This document shows positions 1 to 8,246 of a stretch of DNA of 64,000 nucleotides, piece by piece. Under the pieces are notes generated by a model. The model had not been told where the DNA came from, ran no database searches, and was given only the letters and a program-made list of their open reading frames with translations. Source of the stretch: JAWWPG01 sp963820035 (GTDB taxonomy: Bacteria; Actinomycetota; Actinomycetes; Propionibacteriales; Nocardioidaceae); contig CAWFYK010000004.1 of NCBI GenBank assembly GCA_963820035.1, positions 372,001-436,000 on the forward strand, read 5' to 3'. Position numbers and translations under genes: made by a program. Position 1 is the first letter of the stretch; each line of letters begins with the position of its first letter.

Positions 1-1
1 G

Positions 2-2125
2 GAGGAGGAGTCACGACTCGGTGGCCTGCCGTGGCAGACCCTGCTCGTGGGAGCCATCAACGACCTGGTCGCGCCGATGAGCCGAACCGAGTACGTCACC
101 GCACTCCCCCGGCTCGCTTGGCACCAGGAGGTCGACCTCGACGTCCCGGACGGTGCCGGCCGGATGCTCGCCCCGGCGGCGATCTACCATCCCGGCGAGA
201 CCGTCGCAAAGGTGTGGAGCGACCAGCCGAGCGGCTCCGGACTCGAGCAGGAGTACGACGGCGGCCAGGCCTGTCCGGTGTGCCGCAGCGGTGACACGCT
301 GGCCGTCACGGCATTCCCGCATGTCGACTCCAGCAACGACTTCATGCTGGCCGACGGCGCGACCACCGAGAACATGACGCTCTACCAGGACGGCACGGAG
401 GTCGGTCAGTCCCGTGGCGGCTTCGCGTCCTTCCCGCTCAGTGCCGACCCGGCGTCATACCAGCTCGTCTACGACGTCGACACGACAGCGGCGTGGTGGC
501 CGACTTCGACGCACGTCTCCACGACTTGGTCGTTCCGCTCGCGGGAGCGGCCGCCGAACCAGCTGCCACCGGGCTGGACCTGCGGAGGCAAGCAGGCTCG
601 TCGAGTCGACGACGGCTGCAGCTTCGAGCACGTGCTGCTGCCGCACTATGTGGCGTCGGCTGGTCTCGACGGCGTCATCCCAGCCGGGACCGTCGCCCAC
701 ATCGACGTCGACGTCAGCCCGCAGCGCGGGCTCCGACCGGACCCCTTGACCTCGCTCACAGGCCAGGTGTCCTATGACGGCGGCAAGAACTGGAAGGCGG
801 TGACGGCGACGCGGAGCTCCGACACGTCGTACCGGCTGAGCTACCGGCAGCCGAAGCTGGCTCGGACCGATGGTTACGCGTCGCTGCGGATCGATGCGAC
901 GGCGAAGTCCGGGAGCAAGGTCAGCCAGACGGTCATCCATGGCTACCCGTTGACGACACCGGGCGCGCCGACCGCGCCAGCCGGGTCGGTCGCCTCGTCG
1001 GCCTCGTCGGGCGCGCCGGCTGCCTCGAGTTCACCGGCCCGGGCTCTGGGGTGCGCTGCGCCGGTGCAGCCGCCGCTGACCCGCTGCCTCGCCGTTGCCG
1101 ACGTCAGCGCCGGGATGCATCCGGATGCGCCGGTCGGCTACGGCCCAGCAGACCTTCGCAAGGCCTATGACCTGCCGGGCGCCCGGAAGTCCCAGGCGAC
1201 CGTCGCCATCGTGACGCCGTACGACGACCCGAACGCCGCGGTCGACCTGGCGGCCTACCGCAAGGAGTTCGGGCTGCCGGCGTGCTCCGTCGGGTCCGGG
1301 TGCCTCACGAAAGTCAACCAGGACGGCCAGTCGGCCCCACTGCCGCCTTCGTCGTCGGACTGGGGCCTCGAGACCTCGCTCGCGCTCGACGCCATCTCGG
1401 CCACCTGCCCGACCTGCAAGATCCTGCTGGTGGAGGCCGACAGCCCCTCGCTCGACGACCTCGCTCCGGCAGCCGTGACGGCGTCGCGTCTGCACGCCGA
1501 CGTGATCTCCGGCGGCTACGGCACGACCGGGGAGTTCTCCGGCGAGCAACTCTTCGAGAAGGACTACCGTTCGCTCGGGGTGCCGTTCGTCGTGGCGAGC
1601 GGGAACTACGGCTACGGCAACGGGGCCCCGATCATCGGGAGCGTCAGCTACCCCTCGGCGTCCCGGTTCGCCGTGGCCGTCGGCGGCACGACGCTCACGC
1701 CGGCGGGCAACGACCGTGGCTTCACGGAGACGGCCTGGTCGAGCACGACGAGCGGCTGCTCGGCCTACATCGCCAAGCCACGGTGGCAGCACGACCCGCT
1801 GTGCGCGAAACGGACCACCGCCGACGTGGCGGCCGTCGCCGACCCGTCGACCGGACTCGCCGTCTACGACACGTTCGGGTTCGGCGGCTGGCAGCAGCTC
1901 GGCGGCACCAGTGCCGCCAGCGCGATCGTGGCCGGAGTGTTCGGGCTCCGGGACCGGACCGGCTCGGTCCCGGCGGGGGCTCGGCTGTATCGCCCCGGTG
2001 CCGGCCTCTTCGACGTGACCGAAGGTGCCAACGGGCGCTGCCGGCAAAGCTACCTCTGCACAGCGGCGCCCGGGTACGACGGCCCGAGCGGCGTCGGCAC
2101 GCCCGACGGGATCTCCGCCTTCTGA
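2..2125 (+). CDS. Sedolisin-like (S53) serine peptidase homologue, 5' truncated by window edge
   Basis: The frame is open from the window edge. A GTG at 47 would give 692 aa, but codons upstream are also open, so the true start probably lies outside. Residues from about 350 to the end resemble the peptidase S53 (sedolisin) fold: a GYGPADLRKAYDLP segment that typically opens the mature domain, and the nucleophile motif GGTSAAS with Ser622 (numbered from 47). The first 330 residues form a separate Ser/Thr-rich region ending in a low-complexity Ala/Ser linker, as expected for a secreted protein. Two residues look wrong for catalysis. Glu442 is followed at +4 by Ala446 where S53 enzymes have Asp, and the oxyanion Asp of the SGDxGYG motif is Asn520. 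It may be a pseudoprotease or use shifted residues (Asp448 is close). The gene ends 3 bp before repeat array A1. Confidence 0.8.
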   Translation, partial: EEESRLGGLPWQTLLVGAINDLVAPMSRTEYVTALPRLAWHQEVDLDVPDGAGRMLAPAAIYHPGETVAKVWSDQPSGSGLEQEYDGGQACPVCRSGDTLAVTAFPHVDSSNDFMLADGATTENMTLYQDGTEVGQSRGGFASFPLSADPASYQLVYDVDTTAAWWPTSTHVSTTWSFRSRERPPNQLPPGWTCGGKQARRVDDGCSFEHVLLPHYVASAGLDGVIPAGTVAHIDVDVSPQRGLRPDPLTSLTGQVSYDGGKNWKAVTATRSSDTSYRLSYRQPKLARTDGYASLRIDATAKSGSKVSQTVIHGYPLTTPGAPTAPAGSVASSASSGAPAASSSPARALGCAAPVQPPLTRCLAVADVSAGMHPDAPVGYGPADLRKAYDLPGARKSQATVAIVTPYDDPNAAVDLAAYRKEFGLPACSVGSGCLTKVNQDGQSAPLPPSSSDWGLETSLALDAISATCPTCKILLVEADSPSLDDLAPAAVTASRLHADVISGGYGTTGEFSGEQLFEKDYRSLGVPFVVASGNYGYGNGAPIIGSVSYPSASRFAVAVGGTTLTPAGNDRGFTETAWSSTTSGCSAYIAKPRWQHDPLCAKRTTADVAAVADPSTGLAVYDTFGFGGWQQLGGTSAASAIVAGVFGLRDRTGSVPAGARLYRPGAGLFDVTEGANGRCRQSYLCTAAPGYDGPSGVGTPDGISAF

Positions 2126-2127
2126 CC

Positions 2128-2259
2128 CCGCCGAGCCGTCACGTTCTTACCGCCGAGCCGTCAGGTTCTTGCCGCCGAGCCGTCACGTTCTTACCGCCGA
2201 ACCGTCACGTTCTTACCGCCGAACCGTCAGGTTCTTACCGCCGAACCGTCAGGTTGTTG
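2128..2259. repeat. Family A 22-bp tandem repeat, left arm of locus A1 (6 units)
   Basis: Six head-to-tail units start at 2128, 2150, 2172, 2194, 2216 and 2238. Each contains the core CGARCCGTCASSTTSTT plus a 5-bp linker. The array begins 3 bp after the stop codon of the sedolisin-like gene. The units differ mainly at one C/G position and one A/G position. Confidence 0.97.
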
Positions 2260-2302
2260 CGGTCGCGGTATGACCGTCACGGGCGGTGACGTCGTACGCC
2301 GA
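2260..2302. repeat. Central palindrome of locus A1
   Basis: An imperfect inverted repeat lies between the two arms: GGTATGAC at 2267-2274 faces GTCGTACGCC at 2291-2300. An inner perfect 6-bp stem, CGTCAC/GTGACG, encloses GGGCG. A related palindrome sits at the same place in loci A2 and A3. Confidence 0.85.
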
Positions 2303-2390
2303 AAGAACCTGACGGCTCGACCGGAAGAACCTGACGGCTCGACCGGAAGAACCTGACGGCTCGACCGAAAGAACCTGACGGCTCGGCCGG
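2303..2390. repeat. Family A 22-bp repeat, right arm of locus A1 (4 units, inverted)
   Basis: Four units start at 2303, 2325, 2347 and 2369. They are the reverse complement of the left-arm core (AAGAACCTGACGGCTCG) with a different linker. The arm ends 6 bp from the stop codon of the convergent acyl-CoA dehydrogenase gene, so the whole convergent gap is repeat. A transcript crossing it could fold into a long imperfect duplex. Confidence 0.97.
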
Positions 2391-2396
2391 GAAGGG

Positions 2397-4343
2397 TTAG
2401 CGGTAGCGGCGGCGGACGTTGTCCGTCGCCGACGGGCCAGGTTCCCAGGTGGCGATCCACGGTCCAGTGCCCTCGGACGGGTCGAGAACGCCCGCCTCCA
2501 GCCACGTCAGGTCGCCGGCCAGCACCGAGCGCGCGAGCTTCCGGTCGTCGGTGTCGGTGTTGCTCCACAGCTCGTCGAACAGGACCTGGACCCGCAGCCG
2601 GGCCTGCTCGCAGAACACGTCGGCGAGCGACACCGCAGACTCCGCGTTCGGGTCTCCGGCCGCGCGCATCGACTCGGCGCGGCTGCAGACCGCGGCCATC
2701 GCGAAGAGCTCGGCACCGATGTCGACGATGCGGCCCAGGAAGGCCTGTCGGTACTCCAGCTTCGCCTGCCAGCGGCCCATGCCATAGAACGTCTGCCGGG
2801 CGAGCTTGCGCGACGAGCGCTCGACGTAACGCAGGTGCTTGGCGAGGACGCCGAACTCGGCGAACCCGTTGGGTGCGGTGCCCTTCCCGGCCACCAGCTT
2901 GGGCAGCCAGCCGGCATAGAAGCCGGTCGCCTTGACGGCCGACTTCGCCTTGTCTCCGAGTGCGGCGTCAGGGGACGCCAGGTCACCGGCGGCGGCCAGG
3001 TGCGCATCGACCGCCTCGCGGGCGATGAGCAGGTGCATGATCTCCGAGGACCCCTCGAAGATCCTGTTGATGCGCAGGTCACGCAGGACCTGCTCCGCCG
3101 GTACGGCGCGCTCGCCGCGGGCTGCCAGCGAGTCCGCCGTCTCGTAGCCGCGACCGCCGCGGATCTGGATCAGGTCGTCGGCGATCTGGTAGGACATCTC
3201 GCTGCACCACAGCTTCGCCAGCGCCGCCTCGATGCGGATGTCCTTGGTGCCGAGGTCGTTGAGTCGGGCGGAGATGTCGAAGACGGTCTCGAGGGCGAAC
3301 GTCGTGGCGGCCATGAAGGCGATCCGGGTGGCCACGGCCTCGTGCTCGCCGACCGGTCGGCCCCACTGCACCCGCACGCCGGACCACTCGCGAGCGATCT
3401 TCAGCGCCCACTTGCCGGCGCCCGCACACAGCGCAGGGATCGAGATGCGGCCGGCGTTCAGGGTCGTGAGGGCGATCTTGAGCCCCTGCCCCTCCTTGCC
3501 GAGCCGGTTCTCGACCGGCACCCGCACGTTGTGGAAGCGGGTCACACCGTTCTCCAGGCCCTTCAGCCCCATGAACGAGTTGCGCCGCTCGACGGTGACT
3601 CCCTCGGCGTCGGTCTCGACGACGAAGGCCGTGATCCCGCCGCGGCTGTCGGCCGTCTTGGGCACACTTGCCATCACGACGACGAGCTCGGCGATGACGC
3701 CGTTCGTCGTCCAGAGCTTGACGCCGTCGAGGATGTACGCCGACCCGTCGTCGGTCAGCACGGCCTTCGACGCCATCCGGGCGGGGTCCGACCCGACGTC
3801 GGGCTCGGTGAGCAGGAACGCGGTCACGGCGCCGGCGGCGCAGCGCGGCAGGAACTGCTGCTTCTGCTCCTCGGTGCCGAACATCTTGACGGGCTCGGGC
3901 ACCCCGATGGACTGGTGTGCCGACATCAGCGCGCCGAGGCTCGGGTGCACCGAGCCGATCAGCATCAGGGCGCGGCCGTAGCACGATGTCGAGAGTCCCA
4001 GGCCGCCGTACGCCGGCGGGATCTTCATCCCGAAGCAACCGAGGTCGGCGAGCCCGGCGAGGTAGTCGTCGGGTATCCGGTCCTCGCGCTCGATGCGACC
4101 GCCGTCCATGGTCTCGCAGTAGGCCGCGAGTCGACCGAGGAACTCGGTGTCGCGCTCGCTGTCGGCCGCGGTGCTCGTCGGGTAGGGGTGGATCAGGTCC
4201 AGGTCGAACCGGCCCAGGTAGAGCTCCTTCGCGAAGCTCGGACGGCTCCACTCGGTCTCCCGGGCTGCCTCGGCGACCTCGCGCGCCTGGCGCTCGGTGA
4301 CGTCGGGCTGGGTTGCGGGCGGGCGGCTCACGTCGATGCTCAT
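2397..4343 (-). CDS. Acyl-CoA dehydrogenase (FadE-type, long form)
   Basis: A 648-aa FAD-dependent acyl-CoA dehydrogenase that would introduce the alpha,beta double bond in the first step of fatty acid beta-oxidation. The N-terminal helical domain is followed by the FAD-binding signature AFLLTEPDVGSDPARM. The C-terminal helical domain carries QIRGGRGYET and RIFEGSSEIMHLL, in which the Glu of FEG is the usual catalytic base. It is about 250 residues longer than the short- and medium-chain enzymes because of a C-terminal extension, as in VLCAD-like bacterial proteins. I chose the ATG at 4343 because GGAGGG sits 5 nt upstream; the frame remains open to 4424. A palindrome at 4372-4391 in the promoter suggests regulation by a repressor. 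The 3' end faces repeat locus A1. Confidence 0.92.
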   Translation of the reverse strand: MSIDVSRPPATQPDVTERQAREVAEAARETEWSRPSFAKELYLGRFDLDLIHPYPTSTAADSERDTEFLGRLAAYCETMDGGRIEREDRIPDDYLAGLADLGCFGMKIPPAYGGLGLSTSCYGRALMLIGSVHPSLGALMSAHQSIGVPEPVKMFGTEEQKQQFLPRCAAGAVTAFLLTEPDVGSDPARMASKAVLTDDGSAYILDGVKLWTTNGVIAELVVVMASVPKTADSRGGITAFVVETDAEGVTVERRNSFMGLKGLENGVTRFHNVRVPVENRLGKEGQGLKIALTTLNAGRISIPALCAGAGKWALKIAREWSGVRVQWGRPVGEHEAVATRIAFMAATTFALETVFDISARLNDLGTKDIRIEAALAKLWCSEMSYQIADDLIQIRGGRGYETADSLAARGERAVPAEQVLRDLRINRIFEGSSEIMHLLIAREAVDAHLAAAGDLASPDAALGDKAKSAVKATGFYAGWLPKLVAGKGTAPNGFAEFGVLAKHLRYVERSSRKLARQTFYGMGRWQAKLEYRQAFLGRIVDIGAELFAMAAVCSRAESMRAAGDPNAESAVSLADVFCEQARLRVQVLFDELWSNTDTDDRKLARSVLAGDLTWLEAGVLDPSEGTGPWIATWEPGPSATDNVRRRYR

Positions 4344-4370
4344 CGGGTCCCTCCGATAGTCGTTTGGGCC

Positions 4371-4392
4371 AATGTTACTCGGAAGTAGCATT
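4371..4392. promoter_or_regulatory. Candidate repressor operator upstream of acyl-CoA dehydrogenase
   Basis: ATGTTACT (4372-4379) and AGTAGCAT (4384-4391) form an inverted repeat with one mismatch around CGGA; the next outer pair (A4371/T4392) also matches. It lies 29 bp upstream of the acyl-CoA dehydrogenase start, where TetR-family operators of fatty-acid catabolism genes are commonly found in Actinobacteria. The regulator is not encoded in this window. Confidence 0.5.
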
Positions 4393-4416
4393 CTGGGTAG
4401 GTCGTTGGCTGACATG

Positions 4417-4452
4417 GATCCCACCCGCGATCACACCCGCGATCCCACCCGC
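4417..4452. repeat. Short tandem repeat, three 12-bp units
   Basis: GATCCCACCCGC, GATCACACCCGC and GATCCCACCCGC lie head to tail in the divergent gap between the acyl-CoA dehydrogenase and PlsC genes. They may be simple slippage or clustered binding sites. Confidence 0.8.
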
Positions 4453-4597
4453 CGGTTGGCGACGGCCGCGGACCGTGACCGCGACCGTCGCGGCCACCCT
4501 CCCGGCGGCCACGCGGAATGTCGCCGCGGCGCAGGTGCGGGCCGGCTCGATAGGATGCGGCTGACATTGCCCGTGGTTGCCGGGTCAGGAGGGACAG

Positions 4598-5266
4598 ATG
4601 CTCTACTACGTCCTGCATCTCGTGCTGAAACCGCTGACCAGGCTGATCTACCGGCCCATCATCGAGGGAGCCGACAACGTTCCCGATGAGGGACCAGTGA
4701 TCCTCGCCAGCAACCACCTGTCGTTCATCGACAGCATCGTCATCCCGTTGGTCGCCCCGCGCCGCGTGGCCTACCTGGCGAAAGCGGAGTACTTCACCGG
4801 TCGGGGACCCGTCAGCCGGCTCCGCAACGCCTTGTTCACGACGCTCGGTGCCATCCCCGTCGACCGGGTCACGGCTCGCTCGGCCCAGGCCTCCCTCGAC
4901 GCGGCTCTCACCGTCCTCAACGCCGGTGAGACGTTCGCGATCTACCCGGAGGGAACTCGCTCGCGAGACGGCCGGCTCTACCGCGGCCACACCGGGGTGG
5001 CCTGGCTGGCCCTCACGGCCCATGCCCCCGTCGTACCCGTCGGGCTGATCGGCACCGACCGGATCATGCCGGTGGGCAGCCGGTTCCCACGGGTCCATCG
5101 CGTCACCGTGCGGTTCGGCACGCCGCTGGACTTCGACGAGCTCGGAGCGACCGAGCGGCCCGCGACCGCCCGGCGGATCGCGACCGACGCCGTGATGGAT
5201 GCGGTCGCCGAGCTGAGTGGCCAGCCCCGGGTTGCCTCCTACAACACACTTCCGGCCGCAGGATGA
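4598..5266 (+). CDS. PlsC-type 1-acyl-sn-glycerol-3-phosphate acyltransferase family protein
   Basis: A 222-aa lysophospholipid acyltransferase (LPLAT) that would transfer an acyl chain to a lysophosphatidate or a related acceptor in membrane lipid synthesis. The catalytic HX4D motif is NHLSFID with His40 and Asp45. The acceptor-binding block YPEGTRSRDG follows about 75 residues later. The N-terminal hydrophobic stretch would anchor it to the membrane. The start is set by AGGAGGG four nt before ATG 4598; an in-frame ATG at 4577 is less likely. A TAGGAT box at 4551-4556 could serve as its -10. It is divergent from the acyl-CoA dehydrogenase. The exact acyl acceptor cannot be told from sequence. 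Confidence 0.88.
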   Translation: MLYYVLHLVLKPLTRLIYRPIIEGADNVPDEGPVILASNHLSFIDSIVIPLVAPRRVAYLAKAEYFTGRGPVSRLRNALFTTLGAIPVDRVTARSAQASLDAALTVLNAGETFAIYPEGTRSRDGRLYRGHTGVAWLALTAHAPVVPVGLIGTDRIMPVGSRFPRVHRVTVRFGTPLDFDELGATERPATARRIATDAVMDAVAELSGQPRVASYNTLPAAG

Positions 5267-5356
5267 CACCGTACGGCGGTCGACGGGCCGCAGCGGAGAC
5301 CGTCACAAGCCGGACAAGATATGCCCGTTGCCCTCGTGTTTGTCCTCGGGCTCACC

Positions 5357-5362
5357 TACGGT
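5357..5362 (+). promoter_or_regulatory. Probable -10 box, leaderless start of the DUF4129 operon
   Basis: TACGGT is followed by 7 nt and ATG 5370. The spacing fits a leaderless transcript and supports this start over the upstream in-frame codons. Confidence 0.5.
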
Positions 5363-5369
5363 GGCGGCC

Positions 5370-6083
5370 ATGGTGCGTCGCGCATACATGGTGGTCGGCA
5401 CCGCGACAGCCGCCGTGCTGATGACGCTCGTCGTCGCCAGCACCTCGACCGCGTCGTTGCTCGGTCGGCAACGTCACGCCGGGCCGGCCACGGACCAACC
5501 CTTCACGCGGGTCGACCCGCCGTCGCGGCTCGGCGCCCAGCAGTGGGCCCTCCCGCACTGGATGCTCACCGCGTTCACGGTCCTGCTGGTGCTCTATGCG
5601 CTCGGTCTGGTGGCACTCGCGGTCTTCAGTCGGCTGGCCCAGCGGCTCGACGAGGAGGAGGCGCTCGACCTCGGCCCCGACGCCGACCCCGAGGCCTCGT
5701 CATGGGGCGCGCTGATCTCCGCCGAGCTCGCGACCGCAGCAACGGAGCAGCTCAGCGGGCTGACACGCGGCTCCCCGCGCAACGCGATCGTGGCGTGCTG
5801 GATGCGGCTCCAGGACGCGACCCGCAGTGCCGGCGTACCCGTTGAGCAGTCGGAGACGTCTCTCGAGTTCACCGTCCGCGCGTTGCGCCGACTCGACCTC
5901 GACCCGGCCGCCATCACCACGCTCAGCGAGCTCTACCGCGAGGCCCGGTTCTCCGACCACGAGATGACCGAGCAGCAGCGCACCGAGGCGGTCGGCGCAC
6001 TCGTCGTGCTGGCCGGACAGCTGACCGGCGCCCACCGCCACCGGCCGTCATCTGACGCGGTCCTGGACGGCGTGCCCCGGTGA
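5370..6083 (+). CDS. DUF4129 membrane protein, copy 1
   Basis: A 237-aa membrane protein, first gene of a six-gene operon. It has a signal-anchor-like hydrophobic segment at residues 7-28, a second membrane helix near residues 70-95, and a C-terminal cytoplasmic DUF4129 domain (from GSPRNAIVACW to YREARFSDHEM). DUF4129 is usually the C-terminal part of transglutaminase-like proteins or a neighbour of MoxR/DUF58 genes, in line with the genes that follow. Its molecular role is unknown. The ATG at 5370 is favoured by the TACGGT box 7 nt upstream. The stop overlaps the start of the next gene (GTGA). The domain is clearly paralogous to that of the next protein. Confidence 0.8.
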   Translation: MVRRAYMVVGTATAAVLMTLVVASTSTASLLGRQRHAGPATDQPFTRVDPPSRLGAQQWALPHWMLTAFTVLLVLYALGLVALAVFSRLAQRLDEEEALDLGPDADPEASSWGALISAELATAATEQLSGLTRGSPRNAIVACWMRLQDATRSAGVPVEQSETSLEFTVRALRRLDLDPAAITTLSELYREARFSDHEMTEQQRTEAVGALVVLAGQLTGAHRHRPSSDAVLDGVPR

Positions 6084-6793
6084 GACGGGGAGGTCTCGCC
6101 GCAGTCCTGCTCAGCGTCGCGGTGCTCCTGCTCGCGGTCTGGGTGACGAGCACCGAGCCGGTCCACCTGTTGTCGCCAGGATCGGGGTCCGGTGGTGGTG
6201 GTACGCCGCCCGCCGCGGCTCAGGTTCACCAGCCCAGCCACCGCTCACCCACCCACCGGCCGCCGGCGCCACCTCATACCAACCTTTGGTTCGGCCCGGT
6301 CGGCTACCTCACCCTCGGACTGGTCGCGGTCGGCCTGCTCATCTTCCTCGCGACCGCGGTGGTCCGACGCAACCGGCGCCAGAAGTGGGCGACCCGCGCG
6401 TCGGACAAGAAGGTCGTCGACGCGGTCGCGGCGCTCGGAATCCCTCCCCGGCTTGCCGAGACGACCGAGCGCCAGCTTCGCACGATCCACGAGGGCACTC
6501 CCCGAAACGCCATCGTCGCCTGCTGGCTGGAGCTCGACCTGACCTGTCGCGAGACGGGGCTGCTCCGGTCTCCGGCTGAGACCTCCACGGAGTTCACCGC
6601 CCGGGTGCTCTCCCACTACGCCGTGGCAGCCGAGGCTGTCGACACCCTCGCCACGCTCTACCGCGAGGCCAGGTTCTCCGAGCACACGCTCTCGGAGCAC
6701 CACCGCAGACAAGCGGTCGCCGCTCTTGAGCAGATCCTCACGAACCTCGTCCAGCCGAGCTCTCACGAGCCCGGTGAGGTGGCTCACGCATGA
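6080..6793 (+). CDS. DUF4129 membrane protein, copy 2
   Basis: A 237-aa paralogue of the preceding protein, by chance of the same length. It has an N-terminal hydrophobic segment (residues 2-22), a Gly/Pro/His-rich extracellular linker and a membrane helix near residues 75-95. A DUF4129 domain follows, with the same landmarks (GTPRNAIVACW, ETSTEFTAR, YREARFSEH). The GTG start overlaps the previous stop and the stop overlaps the next ATG, so translation is probably coupled. Tandem DUF4129 copies suggest a heteromeric membrane assembly with the MoxR and DUF58 proteins downstream. No catalytic motif is visible. Confidence 0.78.
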   Translation: MRRGGLAAVLLSVAVLLLAVWVTSTEPVHLLSPGSGSGGGGTPPAAAQVHQPSHRSPTHRPPAPPHTNLWFGPVGYLTLGLVAVGLLIFLATAVVRRNRRQKWATRASDKKVVDAVAALGIPPRLAETTERQLRTIHEGTPRNAIVACWLELDLTCRETGLLRSPAETSTEFTARVLSHYAVAAEAVDTLATLYREARFSEHTLSEHHRRQAVAALEQILTNLVQPSSHEPGEVAHA

Positions 6794-7272
6794 GGCGCTG
6801 GTTGTTTCGAGGCGTCGTGGCGGCGGCCGTCTGGGCCGCCCTCCTCGGCTATGCGGCTCTCGACGACCGGCAGCCCCATCCGGTCGGGCTCGCCGCCGCG
6901 GTGACGGCAGTGCTGGCCGTCGTCTGGCTGTGCACCGATGCCTATGAGGTCGCCGAGCCGCCGCAGTGGGCGCTCTATCAGTCGATCTCGCCGGACCGGA
7001 CGTTCGACCCTCGCTTCTCGAGGCTCTCCCAGGAGATCGCCGAGGCGTCCGACCGCAAGGCCGCCTCGCGCGCCGTTCATCAGAGCCTGTCGCAGGTCGC
7101 CGACAAGATCCTGCTCGAGCGTTACGGCGTGAACCGCGGCGTCGATCCCGACGCGGCGCGAGAGGTCCTGGGCGGCCCCACCTCAGCGTTCCTCGGCGTC
7201 GACCCGGAGGACGACGCAAGGGTCTTCTCACCCGCCCTCTCAGACGTCCTCACCCGATTGGAGTCTTTGTGA
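6790..7272 (+). CDS. Small two-helix membrane protein of the MoxR/DUF58 operon
   Basis: A 160-aa protein that I cannot assign to a named family. Two hydrophobic helices (residues 6-24 and 33-50) are followed by about 110 soluble residues that are mainly helical and acidic. It starts with ATG in an ATGA overlap and ends in a GTGA overlap with the MoxR gene, so it is locked into the operon. Its placement between DUF4129 and MoxR genes suggests a subunit of the same envelope-associated machine; that is inference from position only. Confidence 0.65.
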   Translation: MRRWLFRGVVAAAVWAALLGYAALDDRQPHPVGLAAAVTAVLAVVWLCTDAYEVAEPPQWALYQSISPDRTFDPRFSRLSQEIAEASDRKAASRAVHQSLSQVADKILLERYGVNRGVDPDAAREVLGGPTSAFLGVDPEDDARVFSPALSDVLTRLESL

Positions 7273-8246
7273 CAGAGCTCGACATCACGACGGTGTCCGG
7301 CCTGGCCGGCCAGGTGCTCGACCAGGTCGAGCGGGCCGTGGTCGGGAAGCGTAACGCGCTGGGTCTGATCCTGAGCTGCGTGCTCTCTCGCGGGCATGTG
7401 CTGCTCGAGGACTTCCCCGGCCTGGGGAAGACGCTCGCGGCCCGGTCGTTCGCCCAGACCCTCGGCATCGAGTTCCGCCGGGCCCAGTTCACGCCTGACC
7501 TGCTGCCGGGCGACCTGACGGGCTCCTTCATCTACGACCAGCGCACCAGCGACTTCGTCTTCCGCCGCGGCCCGCTGTTCACCGGTGTCCTCCTGGCCGA
7601 CGAGATCAACCGGACCCCGCCCAAGACGCAGGCAGCCCTGCTCGAGGCGATGCAGGAGTCCCAGATCACCGTCGAGGGCGAGACGTTCCCGCTGGCCCGT
7701 CCGTTCCATGTGCTCGCCACGGCGAACCCGGTCGAATATGAAGGCACCTACCCGCTCCCTGAGGCCCAGCTCGACCGCTTCCTGATGCGCGTGTCGTTCG
7801 GATACCCGACGGACGACGAGGAGCGCGACGTCCTGCGCCGACGGATCACCCGCCAGCAGGAGGAACAGACCCTCGACCCGGTGACCGACCCGGCCGTCCT
7901 GATCGCCATGCAGAACGCCGTCGAGACCGTGACGTTCGACGACAGTCTCGCCGAGTACTGTGTCGCGCTCGCCCGGGCCACCCGCGAGCATCAGCACACG
8001 CTGCTCGGCGCCTCCCCCCGCGGCTCCCTCGCGCTGATGCTGACGTCGCGCGCCTATGCTGTGATCGACGGCCGCGACTTCGTCACCCCCGAGGACGTCA
8101 AGGCGGTCGCCCAGTCGGTGCTGGCACATCGGATCACGGTCAAGCCCGAGCTGTGGATGAGCAGCGCATCGGGCGTCACCGTCGTACGCGATGTGCTGAC
8201 GTCCGTCGCCACGCCAGCGATCGGTGACCTCACCAGTGCCCGCTAG
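7269..8246 (+). CDS. MoxR-family AAA+ ATPase
   Basis: A 325-aa AAA+ ATPase of the MoxR branch, thought to act as a chaperone that matures or inserts cofactors into partner proteins, often with DUF58/VWA proteins. Walker A is DFPGLGKT (residues 48-55) and the Walker B region is LLADEINRTPPKTQAALLEAMQE. ATANPVEYEGTYPLPEAQLDRF matches the sensor and arginine-finger region of MoxR proteins. The GTG start overlaps the previous stop. The DUF58 gene follows directly, the classic pairing. The substrate of this system is unknown. Confidence 0.9.
   Translation: MTELDITTVSGLAGQVLDQVERAVVGKRNALGLILSCVLSRGHVLLEDFPGLGKTLAARSFAQTLGIEFRRAQFTPDLLPGDLTGSFIYDQRTSDFVFRRGPLFTGVLLADEINRTPPKTQAALLEAMQESQITVEGETFPLARPFHVLATANPVEYEGTYPLPEAQLDRFLMRVSFGYPTDDEERDVLRRRITRQQEEQTLDPVTDPAVLIAMQNAVETVTFDDSLAEYCVALARATREHQHTLLGASPRGSLALMLTSRAYAVIDGRDFVTPEDVKAVAQSVLAHRITVKPELWMSSASGVTVVRDVLTSVATPAIGDLTSAR

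Noticed and set aside
2128..2390. Reading frames through the repeat arrays (repeating RAVRFLPPN- or SRMVVPEVSDG-like peptides)
   Set aside because: A 22-bp period shifts frame every unit, the frames have no ribosome sites, and they merely run into neighbouring genes; they are by-products of GC-rich repeats.
2835..4388. Long plus-strand frame opposite the acyl-CoA dehydrogenase
   Set aside because: Typical GC-rich antisense shadow: the minus-strand frame has clear FAD and catalytic motifs, while this one is Arg/Gly/Asp-biased.
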